Shown: piece after piece, positions 33,679-44,460 of the stretch | How positions within the stretch are numbered: position 1 is the stretch's first letter | Layout: each line of letters opens with the position of its first letter | Assembly (NCBI GenBank): GCA_963971535.1 | Contig: OZ020592.1 | Span: 123,862,464 to 123,926,463 of the forward strand | Origin: Notolepis coatsorum | Taxonomy: Eukaryota; Chordata; Actinopteri; Aulopiformes; Paralepididae | Direction of reading: 5' to 3' | DNA length: 64,000 nucleotides | Position numbers and translations under genes: made by a program | The notes under the pieces: generated by a model | Told to the model about the DNA's origin: nothing | The model's input: only the letters and a program-made list of their open reading frames with translations | Databases searched by the model: none

Positions 33679-34220
33679 GTTAAGAACTGTTAATAATTTC
33701 ATTCTTAGATGCTTCTATAGAAAGTAGGTGCAAAAAAAAAGAAAGAAGTTGAAGATATTTTTTTTTAACCTACTTTCTATAGAAGCAGCTGGGAGGTGCG
33801 CTGTTTTAAGTGAGCGTGGGTTATTGAATTGATTGATTGAAAATTGTATTAATGTCCACCTTGTTTCAAACTGGTTAGACTTAGGCCCTCTTTCGAAGTC
33901 GCCCTCTTTCGAAGTCGGTTATGCTTAGGGTTTGGAATAAGGGCTGGTGGTCTATCGCCCTGCTCTAAAGATAAACTCTAAGCAAAACCGACTTCAAAAG
34001 AGGGCCTAAGCCTAACCAGTTTGAAACAAGGTGGACATTAATAAAATGTTCAATCAATCAATCAATTCAAAAGCCCACGCTCACTTAAAACAGCGCACCT
34101 CCCAGCTGCTTCTATAGAAAGTAGGTTCAAAAAGAAAATTAGCCTCCTATAGGGACGCAACTTCTCATTTATTTTTTTTGCCTACTTTCTATAGAAGCAT
34201 CTAAGAATGAAGTTCTTAAC
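33679..34220. repeat. Large inverted repeat, arms about 240 bp
   Basis: The left arm contains cattcttagatgcttctata, gcagctgggaggtgcgctgt and aaactggttagacttaggcc. The right arm contains the complements in reverse order, ending ctatagaagcatctaagaat near 34208. The centre is near 33960. Nested smaller inverted repeats (ctttctatagaagca) occur within each arm. Confidence 0.85.
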
Positions 34221-34667
34221 ACATTGAGTGCCATGCCCCTTCCGGGAAGTGACCACTTCCGTGCGGCCCATTAACCCCATATAAACATAGTTGTAGTTTG
34301 AAGAACTAAACCTATATTTTATAGTATCGCTATGGGTCTAATAACGCCCTCGAGTCTCATTGAGCTACTTCTGGTCAACGTGCAAATCCGTACATTTCCG
34401 TTTGATACCGTTTTGAATATGAACATAGTCCGGCCGCTTCTGAGCAATTCCAGGGAAAACACACGAAAACAGCGTTTTTGTGTAATTCAATAAACAAACA
34501 CGTTGTCATTTTTCACCTGATTATCGGATCTTCCTGAAATCAACGCTAGATCATCACTATTATCCTTTGTGGTGCACGCATGCAATGTGGTTTAGACCGG
34601 TCTACGTTTCCGGCACTCAGCGATCGGACGACAGAACCGTAGATCTACATGAACGGCACTGAAAGTG
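34220..34667. mobile_element. piggyBac-like non-autonomous element
   Basis: Ends cacattgagtgccatgcc and the reversed right end cactttcagtgccgttc are flanked by TTAA at 34216-34219 and 34668-34671. No transposase is present. Confidence 0.8.
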
Positions 34668-34671
34668 TTAA

Positions 34672-35020
34672 CACTTTGAGTGCCGGCCTCCGTGTCCTAT
34701 TTACCCCGTTGAATGCCACCACTCTATTCAATGACAGAGCACTTGCATTTGTGAACGCATAAACTATATCTTAAATTATGTGTCTAATACGACCGTCGCT
34801 TATCAATGACTTGTTTGCAGTCAACATTGTCTAAATGGATTGTTTTTTTTAATCGGTTCATTCCCGTTTGATGCCATTTTGAAAAACGCTCGTTTTTTGA
34901 AACTTTCAGAAAAAAAAAATATTCTGCAGGAATCGCGCTTTACGCTAGATTATCAATAGTATGTGTACTTATGCACGCTATAGAAGCGGGCTGAAAAATC
35001 TGTCGTTTGAATTAGTCGTT
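34672..35020. mobile_element. piggyBac-like element, right end lost
   Basis: It starts cactttgagtgccggcctcc directly after the TTAA that closes the previous element. Its body (aactatatcttaaattatg, acgctagattatcaatagta, gagaagcgggctg-type words) matches the element at 50368-52582. No right terminus was found. Confidence 0.65.
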
Positions 35021-35508
35021 ATGACGCTTTCAACACATCCATTCGTAAAGATTATTGTCCGCCATCTTGGCTTTTCCTATGAAAAATTCGAACTGGTGGA
35101 GTGATTGTAATTCGGTTGTGGGCGGGTTCTGGGATCACGAGCGTGGGTTATAAAAAATAACCACGTCTAACTTGACTGTTTCAGCCAATCAGAATCGAGA
35201 CATTCGCATGCTATTGTATAAACTGTAACGTTACATAGCTATTTAAGTTTATTTCGTTTATAAAGGACAGTGTGTGTACTGACAATCATTTGCATTAAAC
35301 AAATGGATGGGTGCACCAGATTTAGGAAGAAGCTATCATTTCCATCTATAGTCCACTGTAACGTAAATTTTTTTGCGGGTCCAGTCCACGGTACGTTGAC
35401 AGAATTTGCAAAACACCTTATCGCCGGAGGCATAAAAAGCATTAGGATACAGCTCTGCTCTGAATTTAGGGCTTATTGCGGAATTTCTTAGCTTCTTGAT
35501 GACATTAA

Positions 35509-36460
35509 CACTTTAGTTGCCAAAGGACGAGTTTAGGCGTCCTTCCCCGCCATGCTCAAGTTGCCGATGACGCCGTAACTCGTCTTTGATATCAATATTT
35601 CAAAAATCTGTGATCGGAATCATATTTCCTTTCCGGGGCCCTGAGACACAAGTGTGATCTCCTCTCAATCCTCTAGCGGTTCAAGACCGCCATCTGGTGG
35701 CCGATCGGCAGATAGAAAAAACGGATGTTACCTTTAACCCGGCAGGACTCACTCCATATGTGGTCCGGGCACTCGCTAATGTTAGAGAGACTCAGTCTTC
35801 ACACAGTGAACATCGATCGCTGCAAATAACTCGAAAAAACAACATGATTTGGACGTATATATTATTATACAACCTGGAAATGGACCGGGTATTTCAACAT
35901 CCCATAATGGAAAACTGTCTACCCCACGCTGATCGCCCAACGGCCCGCGGAGACTGGGGTGAGTTTTAGCGTGTAATATTACCGTGTTCGACACTAACTG
36001 CTATGATGAACATTTGACCCACATTAGATGAATGGTAAAACGTTGCCCACGGAATTATAAACGATCCCCCGCCCATCCGGTCAATATCAGATGATACGTA
36101 GAAACTTCTAGAAGTACGTCCAATTGAAATTTTTTATCTTGCACAGATTCCTACCAAACTGTATTTCATCATCAATATAATGTATTTGGGGCTATAAATC
36201 ACGTTCTGGAGAAAGCTGCAGAAAGAGATGAAAACATACTTATACTTTAGATCATATTTTAGTATGAATATGTGAATGAAAAAGTTTAACGTTGCTACAC
36301 CATGAACAATACATATAGGACCTTGAATGGGCCCTAATAATGGCAATCTAGCAATATAATTTAAAAAGTTATAGCCCTGCAAAGAAGGGGAACTTCTCCA
36401 TGTTAAATAGAGCTGGCAACGGATGGTATATCATGAATTTAACCTTAGGCAATCAAAGTG
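35509..36460. mobile_element. piggyBac-like element, about 950 bp, copy 1
   Basis: Ends cactttagttgccaaagg and the reversed right end cactttgattgcc lie between TTAA at 35505-35508 and 36461-36464. The interior (acaacctggaaatggaccgg, gaacaatacatataggacc) matches 45799-46744 throughout. Short open frames are not conserved between the copies, so it is non-coding. Confidence 0.85.
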
Positions 36461-36687
36461 TTAACACCGAAGCAGCCAGATGGCACACACTTGGACACTG
36501 CTGCGTGTTGTGTGTAACCGGGGGTCCTCGGTCAACATTTTCTTTGCACCAAACGTTCCATCTCCTCCCGAAAATGGAATTTCAGTCCAGATTAGACCAA
36601 ATTCTGCAATATTCCACGTTTTGCAGTCGGTTCCATTTTTATTGGTCAATTCCGCGATTCCGTGAACGCGGATTTCATATGGCTCTA

Positions 36688-39600
36688 CCTCTATCCTCTC
36701 CTCTACCGTACCTCTACTCTCTCCTCTACTCTCTCCTCCACCGTACCTCTATTCTCTCCTCTACTCTCTCCTCCACCGTACCTCTACTCTCTCCTCCACC
36801 GTACCTCTATTCTCTCCTCCACCGTACCTCTATTCTCTCCTCTACTCTCTCCTCCACCGTACCTCTACTCTCTCCTCCACCGTACCTCTACTCTCTCCTC
36901 CACCGTACCTCTATTCTCTCCTCCACCGTACCTCTACTCTCTCCTCCACCGTACCTCTATTCTCTCCTAAGGCTGTCCCGGAAGCCTGTTTTTGGGATTC
37001 AAACTTCGTCAGGGTTTTTCGAACTAACCATCGAACCTTCGTTTTTAATAAAAATGTAAAACAAAAATGTAATATTTTTTTCAAAAATCAGTTTTTTTAT
37101 TTTAATTTTTTTTATAAACATCCTCAAACTAAATCCTCAATTTGAATAAAGTGATTCATCTGATTAAATTAGTCTCTTTTTTATTAAATCAACTTTCTTT
37201 AATGAATATAACTCAGCAGTTTTTTTTATACTATAATATTAGTATTAGAAAAACCCCATTGGTTTAAACAGAATATATATATATTTTTTTTTTAATTAAA
37301 AATCTAAAATTCTAATTTTTATTTAGAATTCGAATGCCAACGTAACAAACGAACGTTCGAACATTCGGGCTCAGCCTTATTCTCTTCTCTACCGTACCTC
37401 TACTCTCTTCTCTACCGTACCTCTACTCTCTTCTCTACCGTACCTCTATTCTCTCCTCTACTGTACCTCTATTCTCTCCTCCACCACCTCTATTCTCTCC
37501 TCTAACGTACCTCTACTCTACCGTACCTCTATTCTCTCCTCTACCACCTCTATTCTCTCCTCTACCGTACCTCTACTCTCTTCTCTACCGTACCTCTATT
37601 CTCTCCTCTACTGTACCTCTATTCTCTCCTCCACCACCTCTATTCTCTCCTCTACCGTACCTCTATTCTCTTCTCTACCGTACCTCTATTCTCTCCTCTA
37701 CCGTACCTCTATTCTCTCCTCTACCGTACCTCTATTCTCTCCTCTACCGTACCTCTATTCTCTCCTCCACCACCTCTATTCTCTCCTCCACCACCTCTAT
37801 TCTCTCCTCTACCGTACCTCTATTCTCTCCTCCACCGTACCTCTATTCTCTCCTCCACCGTACCTCTATTCTCTCCTCCACCGTACCTCTATTCTCTCCT
37901 CCACCGTACCTCTATTCTCTCCTCTACCGTACCTCTATTCTCTCCTCCACCGTACCTCTATTCTCTCCTCCACCACCTCTATTCTCTCCTCCACCACCTC
38001 TATTCTCTCCTCTACCGTACCTCTATTCTCTCCTCCACCGTACCTCTATTCTCTCCTCCACCGTACCTCTATTCTCTCCTCCACCGTACCTCTATTCTCT
38101 CCTCCACCGTACCTCTATTCTCTCCTCTACCGTACCTCTATTCTCTCCTCTACCGTACCTCTATTCTCTCCTCTACCGTACCTCTATTCTCTCCTCCACC
38201 ACCTCTATTCTCTCCTCCACCACCTCTATTCTCTCCTCTACCGTACCTCTATTCTCTCCTCCACCGTACCTCTATTCTCTCCTCCACCGTACCTCTATTC
38301 TCTCCTCCACCGTACCTCTATTCTCTCCTCCACCGTACCTCTATTCTCTCCTCTACCGTACCTCTATTCTCTCCTCCACCGTACCTCTATTCTCTCCTCC
38401 ACCACCTCTATTCTCTCCTCCACCACCTCTATTCTCTCCTCTACCGTACCTCTATTCTCTCCTCCACCGTACCTCTATTCTCTCCTCCACCGTACCTCTA
38501 TTCTCTCCTCCACCGTACCTCTATTCTCTCCTCCACCGTACCTCTATTCTCTCCTCTACCGTACCTCTATTCTCTCCTCCACCGTACCTCTATTCTCTCC
38601 TCCACCGTACCTCTATTCTCTCCTCCACCGTACCTCTATTCTCTCCTCCACCGTACCTCTATTCTCTCCTCCACCGTACCTCTATTCTCTCCTCCACCGT
38701 ACCTCTATTCTCTCCTCTACCGTACCTCTATTCTCTACCGTACCTCTATTCTCTCCTCCACCGTACCTCTATTCTCTACCGTACCTCTATTCTCTTCTCT
38801 ACCGTACCTCTATTCTCTCCTCTACCGTACCTCTATTCTCTCCTCCACCGTACCTCTATTCTCTACCGTACCTCTATTCTCTCCTCCACTGTACCTCTAT
38901 TCTCTTCTCTACCGTACCTCTATTCTCTCCTCCACCGTACCTCTATTCTCTCCTCCACCGTACATCTACTCTCTCCTCCACCGTACCTCTACTCTCTCCT
39001 CCACCGTACCTCTATTCTCTCTACCGTACCTCTATTCTCTCCTCCACTGTACCTCTACTCTCTCCTCTACTGTACCTCTATTCTCTCTACCGTACCTCTA
39101 CTCTCTCCTCTACCGTACCTCTACTCTCTCCTCCACCGTACCTCTATTCTCTCTACCGTACCTCTACTCTCTCCTCTACCGTACCTCTACTCTCTCCTCC
39201 ACCGTACCTCTATTCTCTCTACCGTACCTCTACTCTCTTCTCTACCGTACCTCTATTCTCTCCTCTACTGTACCTCTATTCTCTCCTCCACCACCTCTAT
39301 TCTCTCCTCTACCGTACCTCTATTCTCTTCTCTACCGTACCTCTATTCTCTCCTCTACCGTACCTCTATTCTCTCCTCTACCGTACCTCTATTCTCTCCT
39401 CCACCACCTCTATTCTCTCCTCTACCGTACCTCTATTCTCTCCTCCACCGTACCTCTATTCTCTCCTCCACCGTACCTCTATTCTCTCCTCCACCGTACC
39501 TCTATTCTCTCCTCCACCGTACCTCTATTCTCTCCTCTACCGTACCTCTATTCTCTACCGTACCTCTATTCTCTCCTCCACCGTACCTCTATTCTCTACC

Positions 39601-40357
39601 GTACCTCTATTCTCTTCTCTACCGTACCTCTATTCTCTCCTCTACCGTACCTCTATTCTCTCCTCCACCGTACCTCTATTCTCTACCGTACCTCTATTCT
39701 CTCCTCCACTGTACCTCTATTCTCTTCTCTACCGTACCTCTATTCTCTCCTCCACCGTACCTCTATTCTCTCCTCCACCGTACATCTACTCTCTCCTCCA
39801 CCGTACCTCTACTCTCTCCTCCACCGTACCTCTACTCTCTCCTCCACCGTACCTCTACTCTCTCCTCTACCGTACCTCTACTCTCTCCTCCACTGTACCT
39901 CTATTCTCTACCGTACCTCTATTCACTTCTCTACCGTACCTCTATTCTCTCCTCCACTGTACCTCTATTCTCTTCTCTACCGTACCTCTATTCTCTCCTC
40001 CACTGTACCTATATTCTCTTCTCTACCGTACCTCTATTCTCTCCTCTACTGTACCTCTATTCTCTTCTCTACCGTACCTCCATTCTCTCCTCCACCGTAC
40101 CTCTATTCTCTCCTCCACCGTACCTCTATTCTCTCCTCCACCGTACCTCTATTCTCTCCTCCACCGTACCTCTATTCTCTCCTCCACCGTACCTCTATTC
40201 TCTCCTCCACCGTACCTCTATTCTCTCCTCTCCACCGTACCTCTATTCTCTCCTCCACCATACCTCTATTCTCTCCTCCACCGTACCTCTATTCTCTCCT
40301 CCACCGTACCTCTATTCTCTCCTCCACCGTACCTCTATTCTCTCCTCTCCACCGTAC
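36688..40357. repeat. Minisatellite made of the oxct1 exon 5' splice donor
   Basis: Units of mostly 23 bp (also 18, 20, 25 bp) read accgtacctctattctctcc plus tcc on the plus strand. On the transcribed strand this is GAGAATAGAG|GTACGGT, exactly the last bases of exon 40358-40465 followed by its donor. There are roughly 130-150 units, split by a hAT at 36968-37379. Higher-order copies are visible; for example, a block near 38700-38900 recurs near 39540-39760. The array ends seamlessly in the exon. Confidence 0.93.
36968..37379. mobile_element. Short hAT inserted in the minisatellite
   Basis: Ends TAAGGCTGTCCCGGAAGCC and the complement-type GGGCTCAGCCTTA are flanked by ttctctcc (36960-36967) and ttctcttc (from 37380), an 8-bp duplication with one mismatch. 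The interior is AT-rich with ttcgaa-type words and no gene. Confidence 0.8.
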
Positions 40358-40465
40358 CTCTATTCTCTTCTCGAAGCTGGCTCCCTGGACGATCCTGTGG
40401 ACGTAGATGCTGGGGATGTGGATGTCCTCCTCCGCGAAGGTTCCCACGTCCACCACCTCCTCCAC
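40358..40465 (-). CDS. oxct1: oxct1 exon (SCOT), first in this window
   Basis: The 108-nt exon (36 codons, phase 0 at both ends) encodes [19 protein letters not shown], then [17 protein letters not shown], the end of the N-terminal domain of SCOT. The acceptor is ctctctgtgtag. The donor is GAG|GTACGG. The last ten exon bases and the first seven intron bases are the unit of the adjoining minisatellite. The next exon is 13.1 kb away at 27224. If the first array copy were used as donor, 25 nt would be added and the frame would shift. The preceding exon was not found upstream within the window. Confidence 0.95.
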
Positions 40466-40482
40466 CTACACAGAGAGACACA

Positions 40483-40745
40483 CACGGAGAGAGAAGAGGG
40501 AAGATGAGCTCAGCCCGCCCATATGCCGTCTCTCGCAGTAGTAGTCATTGAGACACACAGAGAGACACACACAGCGAGACACACACAGAGAGACACAAAC
40601 GGAGAGAAGAGGGAAGATGAGCTCAGCCTGCCCAGACGCCGTCTCTCGCAGTAGCCATTTCACTGCCGCACTACCAAGCGGTTAACCCTTTCACTGCGAC
40701 AATACACAGAAGGTTAACACTTTGGTAGTGAAAGGGGTAGTCATT
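40483..40745. repeat. Local tandem duplication and TTAA MITE remnant
   Basis: Two copies of a block containing gggaagatgagctcagcc and gccgtctctcgcagtag occur at about 40495-40545 and 40610-40655. From 40682, ttaaccctttcactgcg resembles the MITE at 11267-11401. Confidence 0.6.
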
Positions 40746-40950
40746 GGGATGGAAGAACGTGGAGAGAATATCGCCGGTTAGAATTACTGGACCAGGAAAT
40801 AGCCTCCATCTAGGCCAACTATGGTAAAAAAGTACAGAGCGAAATGCCAAGGAGATAAGGGAGGTTTTGCTGATAAGGAAAGGGTATTTTAACCCCAACC
40901 CCTCCTCCTCCGGGGACCTGCCTAGTCAACGGCATTTATTCCTAAATATT
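40746..40950. other. Unassigned sequence
   Basis: I see no repeat ends or coding similarity here. Confidence 0.3.
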
Positions 40951-41455
40951 TTTTTTCAAAACTTTGTTTATTGAAGTTTTTTCGTTGCAATATGAGATGA
41001 ACACAAGGTCAAATTGTACACATATATGCCAGACGTATTGCACATATCGACATATAAGTAGTCAAAATATAGGTCTATTGAATGTAGACAATATACATAT
41101 TGCACAAAGCTACATATAATTAGTCAAAATATAGGTCTGTTGGATAAACAATATACATATTGCACAAAGCTATGTATAAATAGACAAAATATAGGTCTGT
41201 TGAATGTAAATAATATTCATATTGCACATATTAATTCTACAACTCTGTACATACATCTGATTAGCACTATTACTCAGTAGTACCAATTTATATATTTTAT
41301 ACCCAGTTTAATAACCTGTACATTGTATATTACTATTGCACTTTACTGTTAGATGTGCACTCTGGTTAGATGCCCAACTTATCTTCGTTTGTACTGTACT
41401 TGTGCTGAATGACGACGATAATAAAAATAATATTCTAATCTAATCTAAAAGGCAC
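40951..41455 (+). mobile_element. LINE 3' tail with internal tandem repeat
   Basis: Three copies of a unit of about 60 bp with caaaatataggtctgttg and acatattgcacaaagctac are followed by a tail gtactgtacttgtgctgaat and the end attctaatctaatcta. The family is uncertain. Confidence 0.5.
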
Positions 41456-41631
41456 GTTATGCGGCTGAGGTGGCTGGTTGTCAGGTTCGCTTCTGGTCAA
41501 AATGAAGATGTGTATGTGTTATTTCAGTCTAATGAGACAGTGATGGAAACTGATATTGATCTGAGCTCAACGTGACCACGGTGGAAAGTCTACAATGAGA
41601 CCCAAGCGCCTGGAAGCTTCTCCTCTTCACT

Positions 41632-41966
41632 AAAGGTCGGGCGATTCTGATTTTCTTTTATCTTCCCACGATCACGAAAGAGGAATAATCGAGATGAAAC
41701 TATTATTGTGCCGTGCGCGGCATCACTCTCGTTTTGCCCTGTGTGGTAAACGTAGCGCACACTTCCTTCGCAGCGACTCGCTGTTTGGTTATTTTATCTT
41801 CGGTAACTTGTAGAAGATAGCGGTAAACAAAAGGTAAAACAAATCTAGTCGTCGTCGTCATGTGATGTTCTCCAATCAATGAGTAACCACGTTGAATAAT
41901 CGTGATTTCAATATCGGTCAAAATTATTGTGATTATGATGTTTGCCATAATTGAGCAGCCCTACAT
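41632..41966. mobile_element. hAT-like element, degenerate
   Basis: The right end ccataattgagcagccctac is the usual TAGGGCTG-type TIR. The left end near 41638 (gtcgggcgattctgatttt) fits loosely. No clear target duplication. No coding content is seen. Confidence 0.5.
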
Positions 41967-41989
41967 TTTACCAGAGAATACTAGGAATG

Positions 41990-42475
41990 GAGCTCTCTCT
42001 CTCCTCTCCTCTGTCTGTCTGTCTCCATATTTGTCTCTCTCTTTCTCTCTCTCTTTATTGTTTTCCCCGCTCTCTCTCTTTATCTTTTTCCCCTCTCTCT
42101 CTCTTTATCTTTTTCCCCTCTCTCTTTATGTTTTTTCTCTCTCTCCGTCTGTCTCCATATTTGTCTCTTTCTTTCCCGCTCTCCATTTATCTTGTTCCCC
42201 TCTCTCTCTCTTTATCTTTCCTCTCTCTCTCTTTATCTCTTTATCTCTCTCTCTCTCTACTTCTCGAGGAGAAGGGAAGATGATTGCTGGGCCTCTCTCT
42301 CTCTCTACTTCTCCAGGAGAAGGGAAGATGATTGCTGTGCCACCATCTCTCTCTATCTTTTCTCTCTCTCTATCTCTCTCTACTTCTTCAGGAAAAGGGA
42401 AGATGATTTCTCTCTCTCTCTCCACTTCTTCAGGAGAAGGGAAGATGATTTCTCTCTCTCTCTCTCTCTCTCGTG
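41990..42475. repeat. CT-rich microsatellite/minisatellite
   Basis: Repeats of (ctct)n are broken by three or four copies of cttctccaggagaagggaag and atgatt. Long Ser/Leu-rich open frames are composition effects. Confidence 0.9.
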
Positions 42476-43359
42476 TACAGGTATGCGGGTCATTGGGGAG
42501 GTGAGTGCGTGGGCTTGGTTTCTATTTGTTGCAGACTTTAACATCCTTGTACAGTGAAGCAGGATGTGCATGTTGACAACAAGCCGCTGGCCTTTCTTTC
42601 CCCAAGAGTCTCTGAACTCTCCTGGTCCTTCCAACGCTAATCTATGTATCTTTCAGATTCCCGTCGCCATACAGCATATTGTACATGATGCTTGGCTCGT
42701 ATTTGTATGTGGAGACACTGCAGTTTCCAGCGCTAAACAACAAGAGATAACAGCCTGGCAGCAGGAGCAATGCTTTACTAAGCCTCAAAGAGAGAAAGAG
42801 AGAGAGAGGGGAGAGAGAGAGGGGAGATAGAGAGAGAGAGACAGAGAAGGGGGAGAGAGAAAGACATAGGAGATATAGATAGAGAAAGAGAGAGGGATAG
42901 ATAAATCCTCAAAAAAACGAGGTTAGAGCAAATGGATGGATAAAGAGAGAGCGAGGGGCAAGTAAGAGAAATCTGAGAAGTATACTGGAAGAAAACCGGG
43001 AGGGAGAGAGAGAAAGAGCAAACTTCCCTTCTCTTGAAGACTCTTATGGGGGGGGGAAATTACTTGAACACTTGAGAAGAAACCAAATTGACACAAGTCC
43101 ACAGGGAGAGAGAGAGAGAGAGATTTTGTAGATTTTATAAAAAAAACTAAAATGTTTACTAAAACTACAAATGATGCAACAAACCATTCAAAATAAAAAT
43201 ACTTTACAACTCAACAAAAAAAACAAAAACAAACAAACCCAAAACAAAACAAACAAAAAATCAATTAGGGACAACGATGCTGAAACTGAACCAAATTGTC
43301 ATTTGAATTTTCCCCCATGGAAAAAAATAACTCTAAATGATCTAAAGTTCTGGGTGCAT
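42476..43359. other. Unassigned; GA-rich tracts
   Basis: GA-rich runs lie at 42785-42905 and 43105-43123, and an A-rich stretch at 43140-43265. The part 42480-42780 looks single-copy but shows no exon I can recognise. Confidence 0.4.
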
Positions 43360-44460
43360 CAGAGAGAGAGAGACACCGGAGAGGCACTGTAGAAACCATA
43401 GTCCTGAGAAGAGCGTCTCTAGCTTCACCTTTCCCCGTGTGGTACAACACATCAGGCCTTTGTGCGTGTCCGACAGACTCCAGTCACAGCCTGTCCCGTG
43501 GATAAACAGGGCCGCCTCGTCAGCTGACCTTCCTCCTTCAGCCTTATCATGTATGCTCCTACCGTTCACCAGTTGTATATCACATGGCATCGATGATGTC
43601 AGGGGCTGAAAACAGAGCAGGGGGACCGAGATGCACTCTGGACCGACATCCTCATTAGACAGTTTGTTACCCTCGCCACCCCATCCGAGGCCGCCTTTTC
43701 CTTCCTGGTTCAGACGCCGCTCCAACATCACCTCCCACTCCCCCGTGCGGAGACTGGCAGCCCCCAGTGACTTCCCATCGAGCAGCCTGATTCGAGAGCT
43801 CAAGTCCCTGATGAAACCCATTCCGAACATAGGGTAGAAATTAACCAGCAAAGGCCGCATTGCCATCATCCTCCGAGGCTGAATCTGGAAACCGTTTAGT
43901 CCGGCGTAGAACGTGTTGAGCCCCACAGTCATATCTTCCAACCCTTGAACAAGGTAAAGGTGCCGGTAACATAAAAAGACGGCAGAGAAAACATCCCCCA
44001 TGATGACTCTGATGATAGGTTTGCTGAAGGAGTATGGCGTGGCCTTCCCATCGGGCATGAAAACGATACGCTCCGCTCCTGTCTCTGAATCCTCCATAAT
44101 CCCAGTCTTTACAAAGTTCCACAAATGTATAAGAGTATACGAGATGGGGGAGCTCCCGTAGCTCACCGCATATCTCGGCGCTATTTCTGCGTCGGGGAAA
44201 ACCGTGCTCGTCACGGATCTGGGGGAGACGAGTTCGATTCCCGGACCCGCCGTCATTTCTCAGAATGTCTTCCCCTGCTCTACATCCCATTTCAACCTGT
44301 TTCTGTCGGTCATGCTTGACCAGAAAAGCGATAAACGCTCAAAAATAAAGTAAAAAAAAAAAAAAAAATAGTATACGAGATGATCAAAAATGTCTCAGCC
44401 TCCTGGCCCCGGTAGCGGGACACCTTGAAATGTCCAGCCCTAAGTGACAACACACCAGTC
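43360..44460 (-). pseudogene. Alpha-mannosidase II-like (GH38) gene fragment, intronless, interrupted by a SINE
   Basis: The minus strand encodes ERIVFMPDGKATPY, FYAGLNGFQIQPRRM, VNFYPMFGMGFIRDL, SLGAASLRTGEWEVMLERRL, then PCDIQLVNGRSI, ADEAALFIHGTGCDW and VSLSLMHPEL. These match, in order, the middle and C-terminal domains of Golgi alpha-mannosidase II (MAN2A1/MAN2A2). Against those proteins, blocks appear to be missing before FYAGLNG and after GGLGWG. The N-terminal catalytic domain is absent. No introns interrupt it although vertebrate MAN2A genes are multi-exon. A SINE at 44147-44369 splits the upstream end. The 3' flank shows no poly-A on the sense strand. Most likely a decayed retrocopy. 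A lineage-specific relative is possible, since the frame stays open for about 280 codons. Confidence 0.6.
44147..44369 (+). mobile_element. tRNA-derived SINE, family C, with perfect target duplication
   Basis: Flanked by agtatacgagatg at 44134-44146 and 44370-44382. The head starts gggggagctcccgtagctca and has box B-like gagttcgattcccgg near 44230. It ends with an A run (44351-44368). It is inserted in the mannosidase-like sequence. Confidence 0.88.

Larger units (their letters stand above)
32770..36687. mobile_element. Large composite element with TAGAGCCATATGAAATCC ends
   Basis: The left end TAGAGCCATATGAAATCC at 32770 is mirrored by its complement ending at 36687. Both outer flanks are the splice-donor minisatellite, with cctctatt/cctctatc as a possible 8-bp duplication, weak because the flank is itself repetitive. 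Inside are palindromes and several TTAA elements, so most of the 3.9 kb is later insertions. Confidence 0.65.

Noticed and set aside
41902-42557. Ser/Leu-rich membrane-like proteins in the CT tract
   Set aside because: Microsatellite translation with no conserved features.
44150-44260. tRNA or selenocysteine tRNA gene
   Set aside because: It is the head of a SINE with a 13-bp target duplication and an A tail.
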